Positions 1-6,653 of a stretch of DNA of 10,929 nucleotides are shown in pieces. Location of the stretch: positions 1-10,929 of the forward strand of contig JASBVX010000028.1 in the NCBI GenBank assembly GCA_029960865.1. Direction: 5' to 3'. Origin of the DNA: Bacillota bacterium (GTDB lineage: Bacteria > Bacillota > Sulfobacillia > RBS10-35). Made by a program: the position numbers and the translations under genes. The notes under the pieces were generated by a model. That model worked only from the letters and a program-made list of their open reading frames with translations. It ran no database searches and had not been told where the DNA came from. How positions within the stretch are numbered: position 1 is the stretch's first letter; each line of letters begins with the position of its first letter.

Positions 1-1
1 G

Positions 2-1621
2 GTGGCCGCCCGCTTCACGCTGGATGCCATGCCGGGCAAGCAGATGGCCATCGATGCCGACCTCAGCGCGGGCATCATCGATGAAGGGGAAGCCCGGGAA
101 CGCCGGAGGAAGATCCAGCAGGAAGCCGATTTTTATGGCGCCATGGACGGGGCCAGCAAGTTTGTGAAGGGGGACGCCATCGCGGCTCTGGTCATCATCG
201 CCATCAACATCGTGGGCGGCCTGATCGTGGGCCTCTGGCAAAAAGGGATGGACATCACCGCCGCCTTGCAGCATTACACCCTGTTGACGGTAGGGGAAGG
301 CCTTTCTGCCCAGATCCCCGCCCTCTTGGTGTCCACCTCGGCGGGGATCCTGGTGACCCGAGCTGCCAGCACCGATCAGCTGGGCCAGGAGATCCGCCTC
401 CAGATGCTGGGGAGGTCCCGCCCCTTGATGGTGACGGGGGGCGCTCTGCTCCTCCTGGGCCTGGTGCCGGGCCTGCCCACCTGGCCGTTTTTTCTCCTGG
501 GAGCGGGCTTTCTTTTGGTGGCGGGACGGGCCTTGCGGGCGGAACGGGCCCGGGAAGCCCAAAAGCCGGTGGAAGAAGCCAAGCCCAAGGAGCCCACGTC
601 GCCGGAAGAGGCGGCCGCCCTGGTGACGGTGCACCCTATGGAGATCGAGCTGGGCTATGGTCTTTTGCCCCTGGCGGAAGGAGCTTCGGGCGGGGAGCTC
701 ATGGCCCGGATCGGTTCCATCCGCAGGCATGTGGCGCGGGAGCTGGGCCTTATCCTGCCGCTGGTGCGGGTCCGGGACAACATGGAGCTGTCTCCCCAGG
801 ACTACCGGGTGCGGGTCCGGGGAGTGGAGGTGGGCCGGGGGGAGATCTACCTGGATCGCTTTCTGGCCATCGATCCGGGGGGCGTGCAGGACGCCTTCCC
901 GGGGATTCCCACCCGCGAGCCGGCCTTTGGCCTTCCTGCCATGTGGATCCGCCAGGAGGAGCGGGATGAGGCGGAGGCGGCGGGGTACACGGTGGTGGAC
1001 CCGGCGTCGGTCATGGCCACCCACTTGATGGAGCTGGTGCGGCGCCACGGGGCCGACCTTCTGACGCGCCAGGAGGTGAAGGCGATGCTGGATGTCCTGC
1101 GGGAAGAAAGCCCGGCGGTGGTGGACGACATCGTCCCGGGCACCGTCTCCATGACCACCCTGCACCGGGTGCTGCAAAACCTTCTACGAGAACACGTTCC
1201 CATCCGGGATCTGGTGACCATCTTGGAGAGCCTGGCCCAGGTGGCGGGGCAAAACCTGGATCCGGAAACGGCCACCGAGGCGGTGCGGGCAGCCCTTGCC
1301 CGGCAGATCACCGATCGTTTGCCGGTGGAAGGAGGCCAGCTGGCGGTGGTGGCCCTTACACCCCAGGCAGAGGAGGAGCTGGCCCAGGCCCGCCAGGGAG
1401 CGGAGGTGGCGGCGGAGCGATTGCAGCAGATCCGCAAGCAAACCCACGACGCCATCATGGCCATGCGGGCCCGGGGCCAAAGGCCGGTGGTCCTCTGCTC
1501 CCCAGGGGCCCGGCTGTCTCTGCGCCGCCTTATCGAAAGGCAGCACGGCGATGTGCCAGTGGTGGCCTACCACGAGCTGGCGGGGGATATCCAGGTAAAG
1601 GCCGTGGAGGTGGTGGAATAG
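2..1621 (+). CDS. flhA: Flagellar export gate protein FlhA (5' partial)
   Basis: FlhA is the large membrane component of the flagellar type III export gate; its cytoplasmic domain docks chaperone-substrate complexes. The window opens inside the FHIPEP-family signature (ARFTLDAMPGKQMAIDAD, residues 3-20 as read here), so roughly 150 N-terminal residues lie upstream; the GTG at base 2 is an internal valine codon, not a start. Visible hydrophobic segments are at about residues 58-79, 93-120, 141-157 and 160-177. A charged linker (about 178-205) leads to the soluble C-terminal domain, which continues to residue 539. The family's usual length is near 690, so only the start is missing and the reading frame is intact. 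TAG is followed at once by the flhF ATG, which indicates one operon. The family assignment is firm. Confidence 0.97.
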   Translation: MAARFTLDAMPGKQMAIDADLSAGIIDEGEARERRRKIQQEADFYGAMDGASKFVKGDAIAALVIIAINIVGGLIVGLWQKGMDITAALQHYTLLTVGEGLSAQIPALLVSTSAGILVTRAASTDQLGQEIRLQMLGRSRPLMVTGGALLLLGLVPGLPTWPFFLLGAGFLLVAGRALRAERAREAQKPVEEAKPKEPTSPEEAAALVTVHPMEIELGYGLLPLAEGASGGELMARIGSIRRHVARELGLILPLVRVRDNMELSPQDYRVRVRGVEVGRGEIYLDRFLAIDPGGVQDAFPGIPTREPAFGLPAMWIRQEERDEAEAAGYTVVDPASVMATHLMELVRRHGADLLTRQEVKAMLDVLREESPAVVDDIVPGTVSMTTLHRVLQNLLREHVPIRDLVTILESLAQVAGQNLDPETATEAVRAALARQITDRLPVEGGQLAVVALTPQAEEELAQARQGAEVAAERLQQIRKQTHDAIMAMRARGQRPVVLCSPGARLSLRRLIERQHGDVPVVAYHELAGDIQVKAVEVVE

Positions 1622-2401
1622 ATGCTGATCCGCAAGTTCGAGGCTAGGGACATGGAAGAGGCGTTGCAAAAGATCAGGGAGGCTATCGGCCCTCAGGCCC
1701 TCCTCCTGGGGGCCCGACCGCGGAAAAAGGGGCTTCCCTGGCGCAGGGAAGAAGTGCTGGAGGTGACGGCGGCCGCCCAGGGGCCCACGTCGGTGGAGGA
1801 AAAAGCGGATGATCTGGAAGCCTTGCGGCGGGAGGTCCTTTCCACGCCGCTTCCCCCGATCCGCCCCTGGTGGGTGCTGGTGGGCCCCAGCGGCGGGGGG
1901 AAGACGACGCTGGCGGGATCTTTGGCTTTGGAGGCCTTGCAGGCGGGAAAGAACCCCCTTTTGGTGACGGCGGGGGTGTACCGGGCGGCGGCCCTGGCCC
2001 AGACCCGGGCCTTGGCCGTGGCTACAGGAGCCCCCTTTGAAGCGGCGGGGAATCCCGGTGCCCTCAGCACTTTTCTGGAGCGGTTCGCCGAAGGGATCGT
2101 CGACTTCCCAGGGTTCAACGTGCGCCGCCCCCAGGAGATGGAGTCCTTTCGCAGCTGGCTTCCCTTTCTCAAGGGTTGCCGTTTCCTTCTGGTCTGGCCG
2201 GCTCCTTACCAGGGGCCCGACGCCGCCTTCACCCTGGCGGCGTTCCGCCAGCTGGGGGTGCGGGAGGCCCTCCTCACCAAGGTGGATGAAACCAGCCATC
2301 CGCGGGACGCGGAAGAGCTCCTGCAGCGCCAGGGGTTTACCCTCCTGGGCTGGAGGGGCAGCCCCCACATGGGGGAACCGGTGAACTGGGAGAGGAGGTG
2401 A
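1622..2401 (+). CDS. flhF: Flagellar SRP-type GTPase FlhF, short and with altered motifs
   Basis: FlhF is the third SRP-family GTPase and normally sets flagellar number and position together with FlhG. The first 30 residues (KFEARDMEEALQKIREAIGP) are typical of FlhF. The linker B domain is very short, and the whole protein is 259 residues against about 370 in B. subtilis. The P-loop GPSGGGKT (residues 88-95) and the guanine-specificity motif TKVDET (219-224) are intact. The usual ADTYR motif reads AGVYR (117-121), losing its Asp. The usual DTAGR reads DFPGF (161-165). The C-terminal TNGQ-type loop is not recognisable. Start ATG 1622 directly follows the flhA stop, with GGAGGTG at 1606-1612. 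Inference: it may still bind nucleotide but probably hydrolyses GTP poorly. Identity as FlhF rests on the N-terminus, the motifs and the position. Confidence 0.88.
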   Translation: MLIRKFEARDMEEALQKIREAIGPQALLLGARPRKKGLPWRREEVLEVTAAAQGPTSVEEKADDLEALRREVLSTPLPPIRPWWVLVGPSGGGKTTLAGSLALEALQAGKNPLLVTAGVYRAAALAQTRALAVATGAPFEAAGNPGALSTFLERFAEGIVDFPGFNVRRPQEMESFRSWLPFLKGCRFLLVWPAPYQGPDAAFTLAAFRQLGVREALLTKVDETSHPRDAEELLQRQGFTLLGWRGSPHMGEPVNWERR

Positions 2402-2407
2402 GGGTCT

Positions 2408-3523
2408 TTGACCGTCGTCCGCATCACAGGGGGGCGGCAGGGAGCAGGGGTCCACACCCTGGGTCATCATCTGGCCCTGGCCCTGCAGCGCTTGGGGATG
2501 CCGGCCCGATTCGAAGACCGGCGGGGCCGGGCTCCCCTCTATGGGGTTTTTCCTGGGGAAGCGTCCGCCGCCCTTTCCCTGCAGGCGTCATGGGAGCCCT
2601 TGCCGGAAGAGAAGGCCGTCATCTGGGTCCTCTTGGCGGGAGATCCCCTGCCGGAAGGGCCCCCATCCCAGTGGCTTCTCTTTAACCGGAAAGAAGACAA
2701 AGAGGAACCAGGGGAGGGCGTCCTGGGGTCCATCCCCGAGGATCCTTGCTTCGAGAGGGCCGCGCAGGAGGGCAAGGATCTCTTTGCCCTCTGCCCGGAA
2801 GGGGAGGGGGCAAAAGCTCTCCTGCGGGTGGCAAGGCGCCTCCAGGCTCTCCTGGAGCCGCATCAGCCCCTGACTCCCCAAGGGCATGTCGAGGAAGACG
2901 AGAGTGAACCGGCCTTTTTTTCGAAGGAACTTCCTCGCCCGAACCAAAAGGTGGTCTTGCGGGACGAGAGGGGGGAATCTTTCGCATCCTTTGTGGAGGA
3001 AGTGGCGGGCTCCGCCTTGACGGTGGCCATCCCCATGCGGGGGATGGTGGCCCTCAAGGGGGAGGTGGGGAGCTCTTACCTCCTGGAGTATGGGGATGGG
3101 ATGGCCGTCTTCCAGTTTCCTGCCGCCCTCGCCGCGGTGGGTGCAGGCAGCTGGCACCTGCAGGTGGCGGAAAAGGGCGTGCGCCGCCAGCGGCGCCGCT
3201 ATTTGCGCTGGCCGGTGGTGCTCCCCGTGAAGGTGGTCCTAGAGGGGCGGACCCTGGAAGGCCGCACGGCCGACATCAGCGGAGGGGGTCTTCTGGCGGT
3301 GCTGCCCCAGTGGATCCCCCCGGGAAAGAAGGTGGCGGTGGTTCTCCAGCTGCCAGACCGTTCGATCCGAGGGGAGGCCCGGGTGGTGAGGGAGCTTTCT
3401 CCCCTCCCCCAGGGTTACCGGTTTGGCCTTGAGTGGGTGAACCTGCGCATGGCCGATGAAGACGCCATCGTGCGCTTCATTTTTCGGCAGCAGCAAAAGG
3501 CCCGCCGGCACGGCGTTCTTTGA
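2408..3523 (+). CDS. Fusion of degenerate FlhG-like domain with YcgR/PilZ flagellar brake
   Basis: This 371-residue protein occupies the flhG position. Residues 1-145 resemble a shrunken FlhG/MinD ATPase. TGGRQGAGVHT (7-17) aligns with the deviant Walker A, but R10, V15 and H16 replace the two lysines and the Ser/Thr. FEDRRGRAPLYGV (35-47) fits the strand-2 DAD region, and VLGSIPEDP (105-113) followed by EGKDLFAL (121-128) fits the MinD C-terminal part. The Walker B stretch between them is missing. After a charged linker (about 150-178) comes a YcgR N-terminal-type domain (about 179-255) and a PilZ domain. The PilZ c-di-GMP motifs are intact: RRYLR (263-267, RxxxR) and DISGGG (289-294, DxSxxG). 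The TTG start at 2408 has GGAGGTG seven bases upstream, and the gap after flhF is 6 bases. Inferred role: c-di-GMP-responsive flagellar brake. The PilZ call is strong; the FlhG origin is by eye. Confidence 0.8.
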   Translation: MTVVRITGGRQGAGVHTLGHHLALALQRLGMPARFEDRRGRAPLYGVFPGEASAALSLQASWEPLPEEKAVIWVLLAGDPLPEGPPSQWLLFNRKEDKEEPGEGVLGSIPEDPCFERAAQEGKDLFALCPEGEGAKALLRVARRLQALLEPHQPLTPQGHVEEDESEPAFFSKELPRPNQKVVLRDERGESFASFVEEVAGSALTVAIPMRGMVALKGEVGSSYLLEYGDGMAVFQFPAALAAVGAGSWHLQVAEKGVRRQRRRYLRWPVVLPVKVVLEGRTLEGRTADISGGGLLAVLPQWIPPGKKVAVVLQLPDRSIRGEARVVRELSPLPQGYRFGLEWVNLRMADEDAIVRFIFRQQQKARRHGVL

Positions 3524-3538
3524 GAGAGGAGGGAGACG

Positions 3539-4324
3539 ATGGCTCGCCCGGAACCGACAGGAGACCATCTGTGGGATGCCTACAAGGGATGGCAGGATGA
3601 AGAGGCCCATGAGAAGCTGGTGGAGCGCTATTTGCCCCTGGTGAAATATGTGGCCGGCCGGCTGGCCATGGGCCTTCCGGCCCATGTGGACATGGAAGAT
3701 CTCTATAGCTACGGGGTGTTCGGCCTTCTGGACGCCTTGAAGAAATTCGATCCGTCCCGGGGGGTGAAGTTTGAGACCTATGCCTTTACCCGCATCCGGG
3801 GCAGCATTCTGGACGGGCTCCGGGAGCTGGACTGGGTTCCCAGCTCCCTGCGGCAGAAGGCGCGGCGCCTGGAACAGGCATATAGCACCCTGGAAGCCAA
3901 ATTGGGGCGGGCGGCGGAGGACCAGGAAGTGGCGGAAGCTCTGGGGATGGAAGAAGGGGAGTTGCAACAGCTCCTCCTGGATGTAAGCCGGGTGGCGGTG
4001 GCGTCGCTGGACGATACGGCCTGGAGTCGCGATGAAGAGGGAGAGGGGGAGCTGCCCCTCCGGGATATGGTAGCCGACGAAAAGGCGCTGGATCCCTGGG
4101 AAGAGACCTATCTCCAGGAGCGCCAGGCCATCCTGGCCAAAGCCATCGAGCGGCTGCCCGAGAAGGAGCGGCTGGTGATCGCCCTCTACTATTACGAGGG
4201 ATTGACGGTCACGGAGATCGCCCGGGTGATGAAGCTTTCCGTTTCCCGCATCAGCCAGCTTCATTCGAAGGCGGTGCTCCGCCTCCGGGGCCGTCTCTCC
4301 AGGCAAAGGGAGGCTTTGCGATGA
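3539..4324 (+). CDS. sigD: RNA polymerase sigma factor for flagellar operons (FliA/SigD/WhiG family)
   Basis: This sigma-28 family factor directs RNA polymerase to late flagellar and chemotaxis promoters. It has 261 residues, near the family norm. Region 2 spans about residues 28-100 and includes MEDLYSYGVFGLLDALKKFD and the family-typical RIRGSILDGLRELDWVPSSLR (split at 85-95 and 96-105). Region 3 spans about 106-150. Region 4 spans about 196-252, with the helix-turn-helix around LTVTEIARVMKLSVSRISQL (222-241). ATG 3539 has AGGAGG at 3527-3532, six bases upstream, and starts 15 bases after the YcgR-fusion stop. The stop overlaps the next ATG (ATGA, 4321-4324). Its place at the end of the flagellar genes and ahead of rpsB matches sigD in B. 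subtilis. No FlgM anti-sigma gene is seen in the window. Confidence 0.95.
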   Translation: MARPEPTGDHLWDAYKGWQDEEAHEKLVERYLPLVKYVAGRLAMGLPAHVDMEDLYSYGVFGLLDALKKFDPSRGVKFETYAFTRIRGSILDGLRELDWVPSSLRQKARRLEQAYSTLEAKLGRAAEDQEVAEALGMEEGELQQLLLDVSRVAVASLDDTAWSRDEEGEGELPLRDMVADEKALDPWEETYLQERQAILAKAIERLPEKERLVIALYYYEGLTVTEIARVMKLSVSRISQLHSKAVLRLRGRLSRQREALR

Positions 4325-4608
4325 ATCCGGGGGAAGCCCGGGGCATACCCGGGGCAGGGGAAGCGGAACGGGTGGAATGGATGCAGAGGGGTGCTTGGGA
4401 AGGCCAGCTCCACGCCCAGCGGGCGGCGCAGCGGGCCAGGGAGCGCCGCCGGCTGCGGCGGGTGTTTTCCTTCTCCCAGGGATCGGGGGAGCCGGTGGGG
4501 CAGGAATGGCCGGCGCCGCCTGCGGCATGGCGGTACGGGCCGGCCGCGCGGAAAGAAAGGGACGGCGGGGATGAAGGGGGTTTTCTGGATATTCAGGTCC
4601 TTTCTTGA
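4321..4608 (+). CDS. Small hypothetical protein translationally coupled to sigD
   Basis: I do not recognise this 95-residue ORF. Its ATG overlaps the sigD stop (ATGA), and GGGAGG at 4308-4313 lies seven bases upstream, so initiation signals are good. The product is rich in Arg, Ala, Glu and Gly. It has a basic, probably helical middle (about residues 26-47, including AQRAARERRRLRRVF-like composition) and a Pro/Gly-rich, low-complexity second half. There is no signal peptide or membrane segment. The low-complexity C-terminal part could mean weak constraint or even chance open frame in GC-rich DNA. Without it the stretch 4325-4677 would be the largest gap in the window. Real gene status is likely but not proven. 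Confidence 0.5.
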   Translation: MNPGEARGIPGAGEAERVEWMQRGAWEGQLHAQRAAQRARERRRLRRVFSFSQGSGEPVGQEWPAPPAAWRYGPAARKERDGGDEGGFLDIQVLS

Positions 4609-4677
4609 GGCATAAGAACAGCATCTTTGGGCATACCATCCAGAGGGTTGTCCCTTCTGGAGGTGTGATCCATCGGC

Positions 4678-5181
4678 ATGAAAGCGGCCGGTTATTTCCT
4701 GGCGGGTCTTCTCTTGGGCCTTCTCTTGGAAGGAGGACTCCTCTTTTTCTGGGTGCAAAGGGATGGCATCCACGTGGTGCTGGAGGCCGAGCCTCTGCGA
4801 GAGGCGGTGCGGATCCAGATCCAGGAAGAAGTGGCGCAAAAGCTTCCGCAAGTTCTGGCGCAGGTCCGCCAGCAGGTTCCCGAAAAGGTGGCGGCTCAGG
4901 TGGATAAGGAGCTGGGGGAGACCACCTTCACCCTTTACGGGGTGCGGGTGGACCTGCCGGCGTCCGCCACGGCAGGGGTCCGGCAGAAGCTCAAAGAAGA
5001 AATCACGAAGGAGTTCCAGCGGGAACTGGACCAGCTGGATGTCATGGCCATGGCGACCCAGTGGGCCGATGAAGCGACGGTGGCGGTGGAGACCCTCATG
5101 CGGCGGGAAATGGGGGATTGGTCCGTATCTTGGGAGCTCTTTCCCGGCTTGACCCTTCCAGTCTTCGTCGACATGCGCTGA
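4678..5181 (+). CDS. Membrane-anchored hypothetical protein in the swrB/ylxL position
   Basis: This 167-residue protein has a single N-terminal hydrophobic segment (about residues 5-26) after Met-Lys. Next comes a charged, mostly helical region (about 37-80, many Glu, Gln, Val and Lys). A short probable beta segment (about 83-94, TFTLYGVRVDLP) follows, then a second helical stretch (about 97-145). The last residues (about 149-166) are hydrophobic and Pro-containing. By the positive-inside rule the orientation is not clear from the two charges at the N-terminus. ATG 4678 has GGAGGTG at 4659-4665, a rather long 12-base spacing; no other canonical in-frame start exists after the stop at 4666. 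It lies between sigD and rpsB, where B. subtilis carries swrB, also a single-pass protein. I see no clear sequence likeness to SwrB, so the function is unknown. Confidence 0.8.
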   Translation: MKAAGYFLAGLLLGLLLEGGLLFFWVQRDGIHVVLEAEPLREAVRIQIQEEVAQKLPQVLAQVRQQVPEKVAAQVDKELGETTFTLYGVRVDLPASATAGVRQKLKEEITKEFQRELDQLDVMAMATQWADEATVAVETLMRREMGDWSVSWELFPGLTLPVFVDMR

Positions 5182-5196
5182 TCCCTGTGGTATAGT
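5168..5196 (+). promoter_or_regulatory. Sigma-A-type promoter for the rpsB operon
   Basis: TCGACA (5168-5173) and TATAGT (5191-5196) each match five of six consensus bases and are separated by exactly 17 bases. A TG one base before the -10 (5188-5189) gives an extended -10 element. The -35 lies within the last codons of the upstream gene. Transcription would begin near 5203, giving a leader of about 130 bases before rpsB. It would separate control of the translation/envelope operon from the flagellar operon. Confidence 0.75.
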
Positions 5197-5202
5197 GCCA
5201 CC

Positions 5203-5330
5203 CGGACAAAGCACGCTTTCCGGCATCCTCCTCCCGGGGAGGATGCTCAGGCTGCGGGTGGCCCTGGGGGCTGGCGGCCGGCCATGGGGTGGGAAGGCGG
5301 AAGGAAACCCAAGAAAGGATGGATGGACGT
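5203..5330 (+). promoter_or_regulatory. Structured 5' leader of rpsB, candidate S2 autoregulatory element
   Basis: This GC-rich untranslated stretch lies between the predicted transcription start and the rpsB start. It holds a perfect 9-bp hairpin: GCATCCTCC (5223-5231) pairs with GGAGGATGC (5238-5246) around a six-base loop. A weaker TGGCC/GGCCA pairing is possible at 5259-5263 with 5280-5284. The 5' arm could also pair with the GGATG just before the start (5317-5321), which would be one way to hide the ribosome binding region. Ribosomal protein leaders with S2 feedback are known for rpsB-tsf in other bacteria. A match to a known leader family is not shown here; this is inference. Confidence 0.4.
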
Positions 5331-6041
5331 TTGAGCGTGATCCAGATGAAGCAGCTGTTGGAGGCGGGGGTCCATTTCGGCCATCAGACGCGGCGCTGGA
5401 ATCCCAAGATGGCGCCTTACATCTTCACGGAGCGCAACGGCATCTACATCATCGACCTGCAAAAGACAGTGCGCCTCCTGGAAGAGGCTTATGATTTTTT
5501 GCGCCAGGTGGCCCAGGACGGGGGCACTGTCCTTTTTGTGGGCACCAAGAAGCAGGCTCAGGAGAGCATCGCCGAAGAGGCCATCCGCTGCGGCATGCCC
5601 TATGTGAATGTGCGCTGGCTGGGGGGAACCCTCACCAACTTTCAGACCATCTATCGGCGGCTGCGGCGCCTCGAAGAGCTGATCCAGATGGAGGAGGAAG
5701 GGTACTTCCAGCAGCTCAGCAAGAAAGACGCAGCGCGCCTCTTGGATGAAAAGGCCCGCCTGGAGAAGTACCTGGGGGGCATGCGGGGGATGAAGGCTCT
5801 TCCCAGCGCCCTTTTCGTGGTGGATCCCCGCAAGGAACACATTGCCGTGAAAGAAGCCCGCAAGCTGGGGATTCCCATGGTGGGCCTGGTGGATACCAAC
5901 TGCGATCCCGAAGATGTGGATTATGTCATTCCCGGCAACGACGATGCCATCCGGGCGGTGCGCCTTATCGCCGGAAAGATGGCCGATGCCATCCTGGAGG
6001 GCCGCCAGGGTGTGGAAGTGACGGAAACGGAGACGGCCTGA
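5331..6041 (+). CDS. rpsB: 30S ribosomal protein S2
   Basis: S2 is a component of the small subunit that assembles late, near the S1 site. The product is 236 residues from the chosen TTG. The N-terminus (M)SVIQMKQLLEAGVHFGHQ is the standard S2 start, which is why TTG 5331 is preferred. GTG 5289 and ATG 5319 are in-frame alternatives that would add 14 or 4 residues not usual in the family. FTERNGIYIIDLQKT, the FVGTKKQA block, the RWLGGTLTNF block and the VVDPRKEH block are all recognisable. A GGATGG (5317-5322) is the only nearby ribosome binding site and is weak. The final residues are an acidic Val/Thr/Glu tail. A strong promoter precedes the gene and tsf follows 15 bases later, the usual pair. 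Confidence 0.96.
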   Translation: MSVIQMKQLLEAGVHFGHQTRRWNPKMAPYIFTERNGIYIIDLQKTVRLLEEAYDFLRQVAQDGGTVLFVGTKKQAQESIAEEAIRCGMPYVNVRWLGGTLTNFQTIYRRLRRLEELIQMEEEGYFQQLSKKDAARLLDEKARLEKYLGGMRGMKALPSALFVVDPRKEHIAVKEARKLGIPMVGLVDTNCDPEDVDYVIPGNDDAIRAVRLIAGKMADAILEGRQGVEVTETETA

Positions 6042-6056
6042 AAGAAGGAGGAGCTT

Positions 6057-6653
6057 ATGGCCACGATTACGCCGCAGCAGGTGAAGGAACTGAGGGAACG
6101 GACAGGGGCCGGCATGATGGACTGCAAAAGGGCCCTGGAGGCCACGGGGGGCGACATCGAAGAAGCCATCCAGTGGTTGCGGAAAAAAGGCCTGAGCCAG
6201 GCGGCCAAGTTGGCGGAAAGGGTGGCCAAGGAGGGTCTGGTGGGGGCCTACATCCATGGCGGGGGGCGCATTGGGGTCTTGGTGGAGATTTCCTGCGAGA
6301 CCGATTTCGTGGCCCGCACCGACGATTTTCAGGAGCTGCTCAAGGATGTGGCCATGCACATCGCGGCCAGCCAGCCCCGCTTTCTCTCCCGGGAAGAAGT
6401 GCCTGCCGAGGTCCTGGAGAAGGAGCGGGAGGTGCAGCTGGCCCGGGCGAGGGCAGAAAACAAGCCGGAGCAGGTGGCCCAGAAGATTGTGGAGGGGCGC
6501 ATGGGCAAGTTCTTCGAGGAAAACTGCCTTTTGGAGCAGCCCTTTGTGAAAGATCCCCACATCACAGTGGGCCAGCGGATTCAGGAGGCCAGCGCCAAGC
6601 TGGGAGAAAAGATCGAAGTCCGGCGTTTTGCGCGCTTTGAGGTGGGCCGGTAA
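6057..6653 (+). CDS. tsf: Translation elongation factor Ts (short form)
   Basis: EF-Ts is the nucleotide exchange factor that regenerates EF-Tu-GTP. It has an N-terminal UBA-like domain (about residues 1-54, with ELRERTGAGMMDCKRAL). The TDFVAR motif (82-87) contacts EF-Tu. A helical insert (about 110-150) and a C-terminal core strand region follow. At 198 residues it is the short form, like that of Thermus and several Bacillota and Actinobacteria groups, lacking part of the second core subdomain found in the roughly 280-residue enterobacterial and Bacillus proteins. AAGGAGGAG at 6043-6051 sits a good distance before ATG 6057. The TAA stop lies in the same frame as the pyrH coding sequence that follows. 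Confidence 0.97.
   Translation: MATITPQQVKELRERTGAGMMDCKRALEATGGDIEEAIQWLRKKGLSQAAKLAERVAKEGLVGAYIHGGGRIGVLVEISCETDFVARTDDFQELLKDVAMHIAASQPRFLSREEVPAEVLEKEREVQLARARAENKPEQVAQKIVEGRMGKFFEENCLLEQPFVKDPHITVGQRIQEASAKLGEKIEVRRFARFEVGR

Noticed and set aside
1184..2470. Long minus-strand open frame of 428 codons
   Set aside because: It lies opposite flhA and flhF, which carry clear family motifs. The translation is Pro/His/Arg/Gly-rich with no recognisable domain, as expected for the antisense of GC-rich codons.
3239..4639. Long minus-strand open frame of 466 codons
   Set aside because: It covers the PilZ domain end and all of sigD in antisense. It shows low-complexity composition and no motifs.
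4605..4907. Plus-strand open frame of 100 codons overlapping the membrane protein gene
   Set aside because: It is the alternative frame of the 167-residue protein, Arg/Gly/Ala-rich, and lacks the hydrophobic anchor and ordered helices seen in the chosen frame.
5223..5246. Rho-independent terminator before rpsB
   Set aside because: The 9-bp GC-rich hairpin is real, but it has no T-run after it and lies downstream of a promoter, so it fits a leader structure better.
5289..5330. Longer rpsB starts at GTG 5289 or ATG 5319
   Set aside because: They add residues not seen in S2 proteins, while TTG 5331 gives the standard SVIQMKQLLEAG beginning. ATG 5319 cannot be fully excluded.
5247..6560. Minus-strand open frame of 437 codons
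   Set aside because: It is antisense to rpsB and tsf, both certain genes, and has no recognisable domain.
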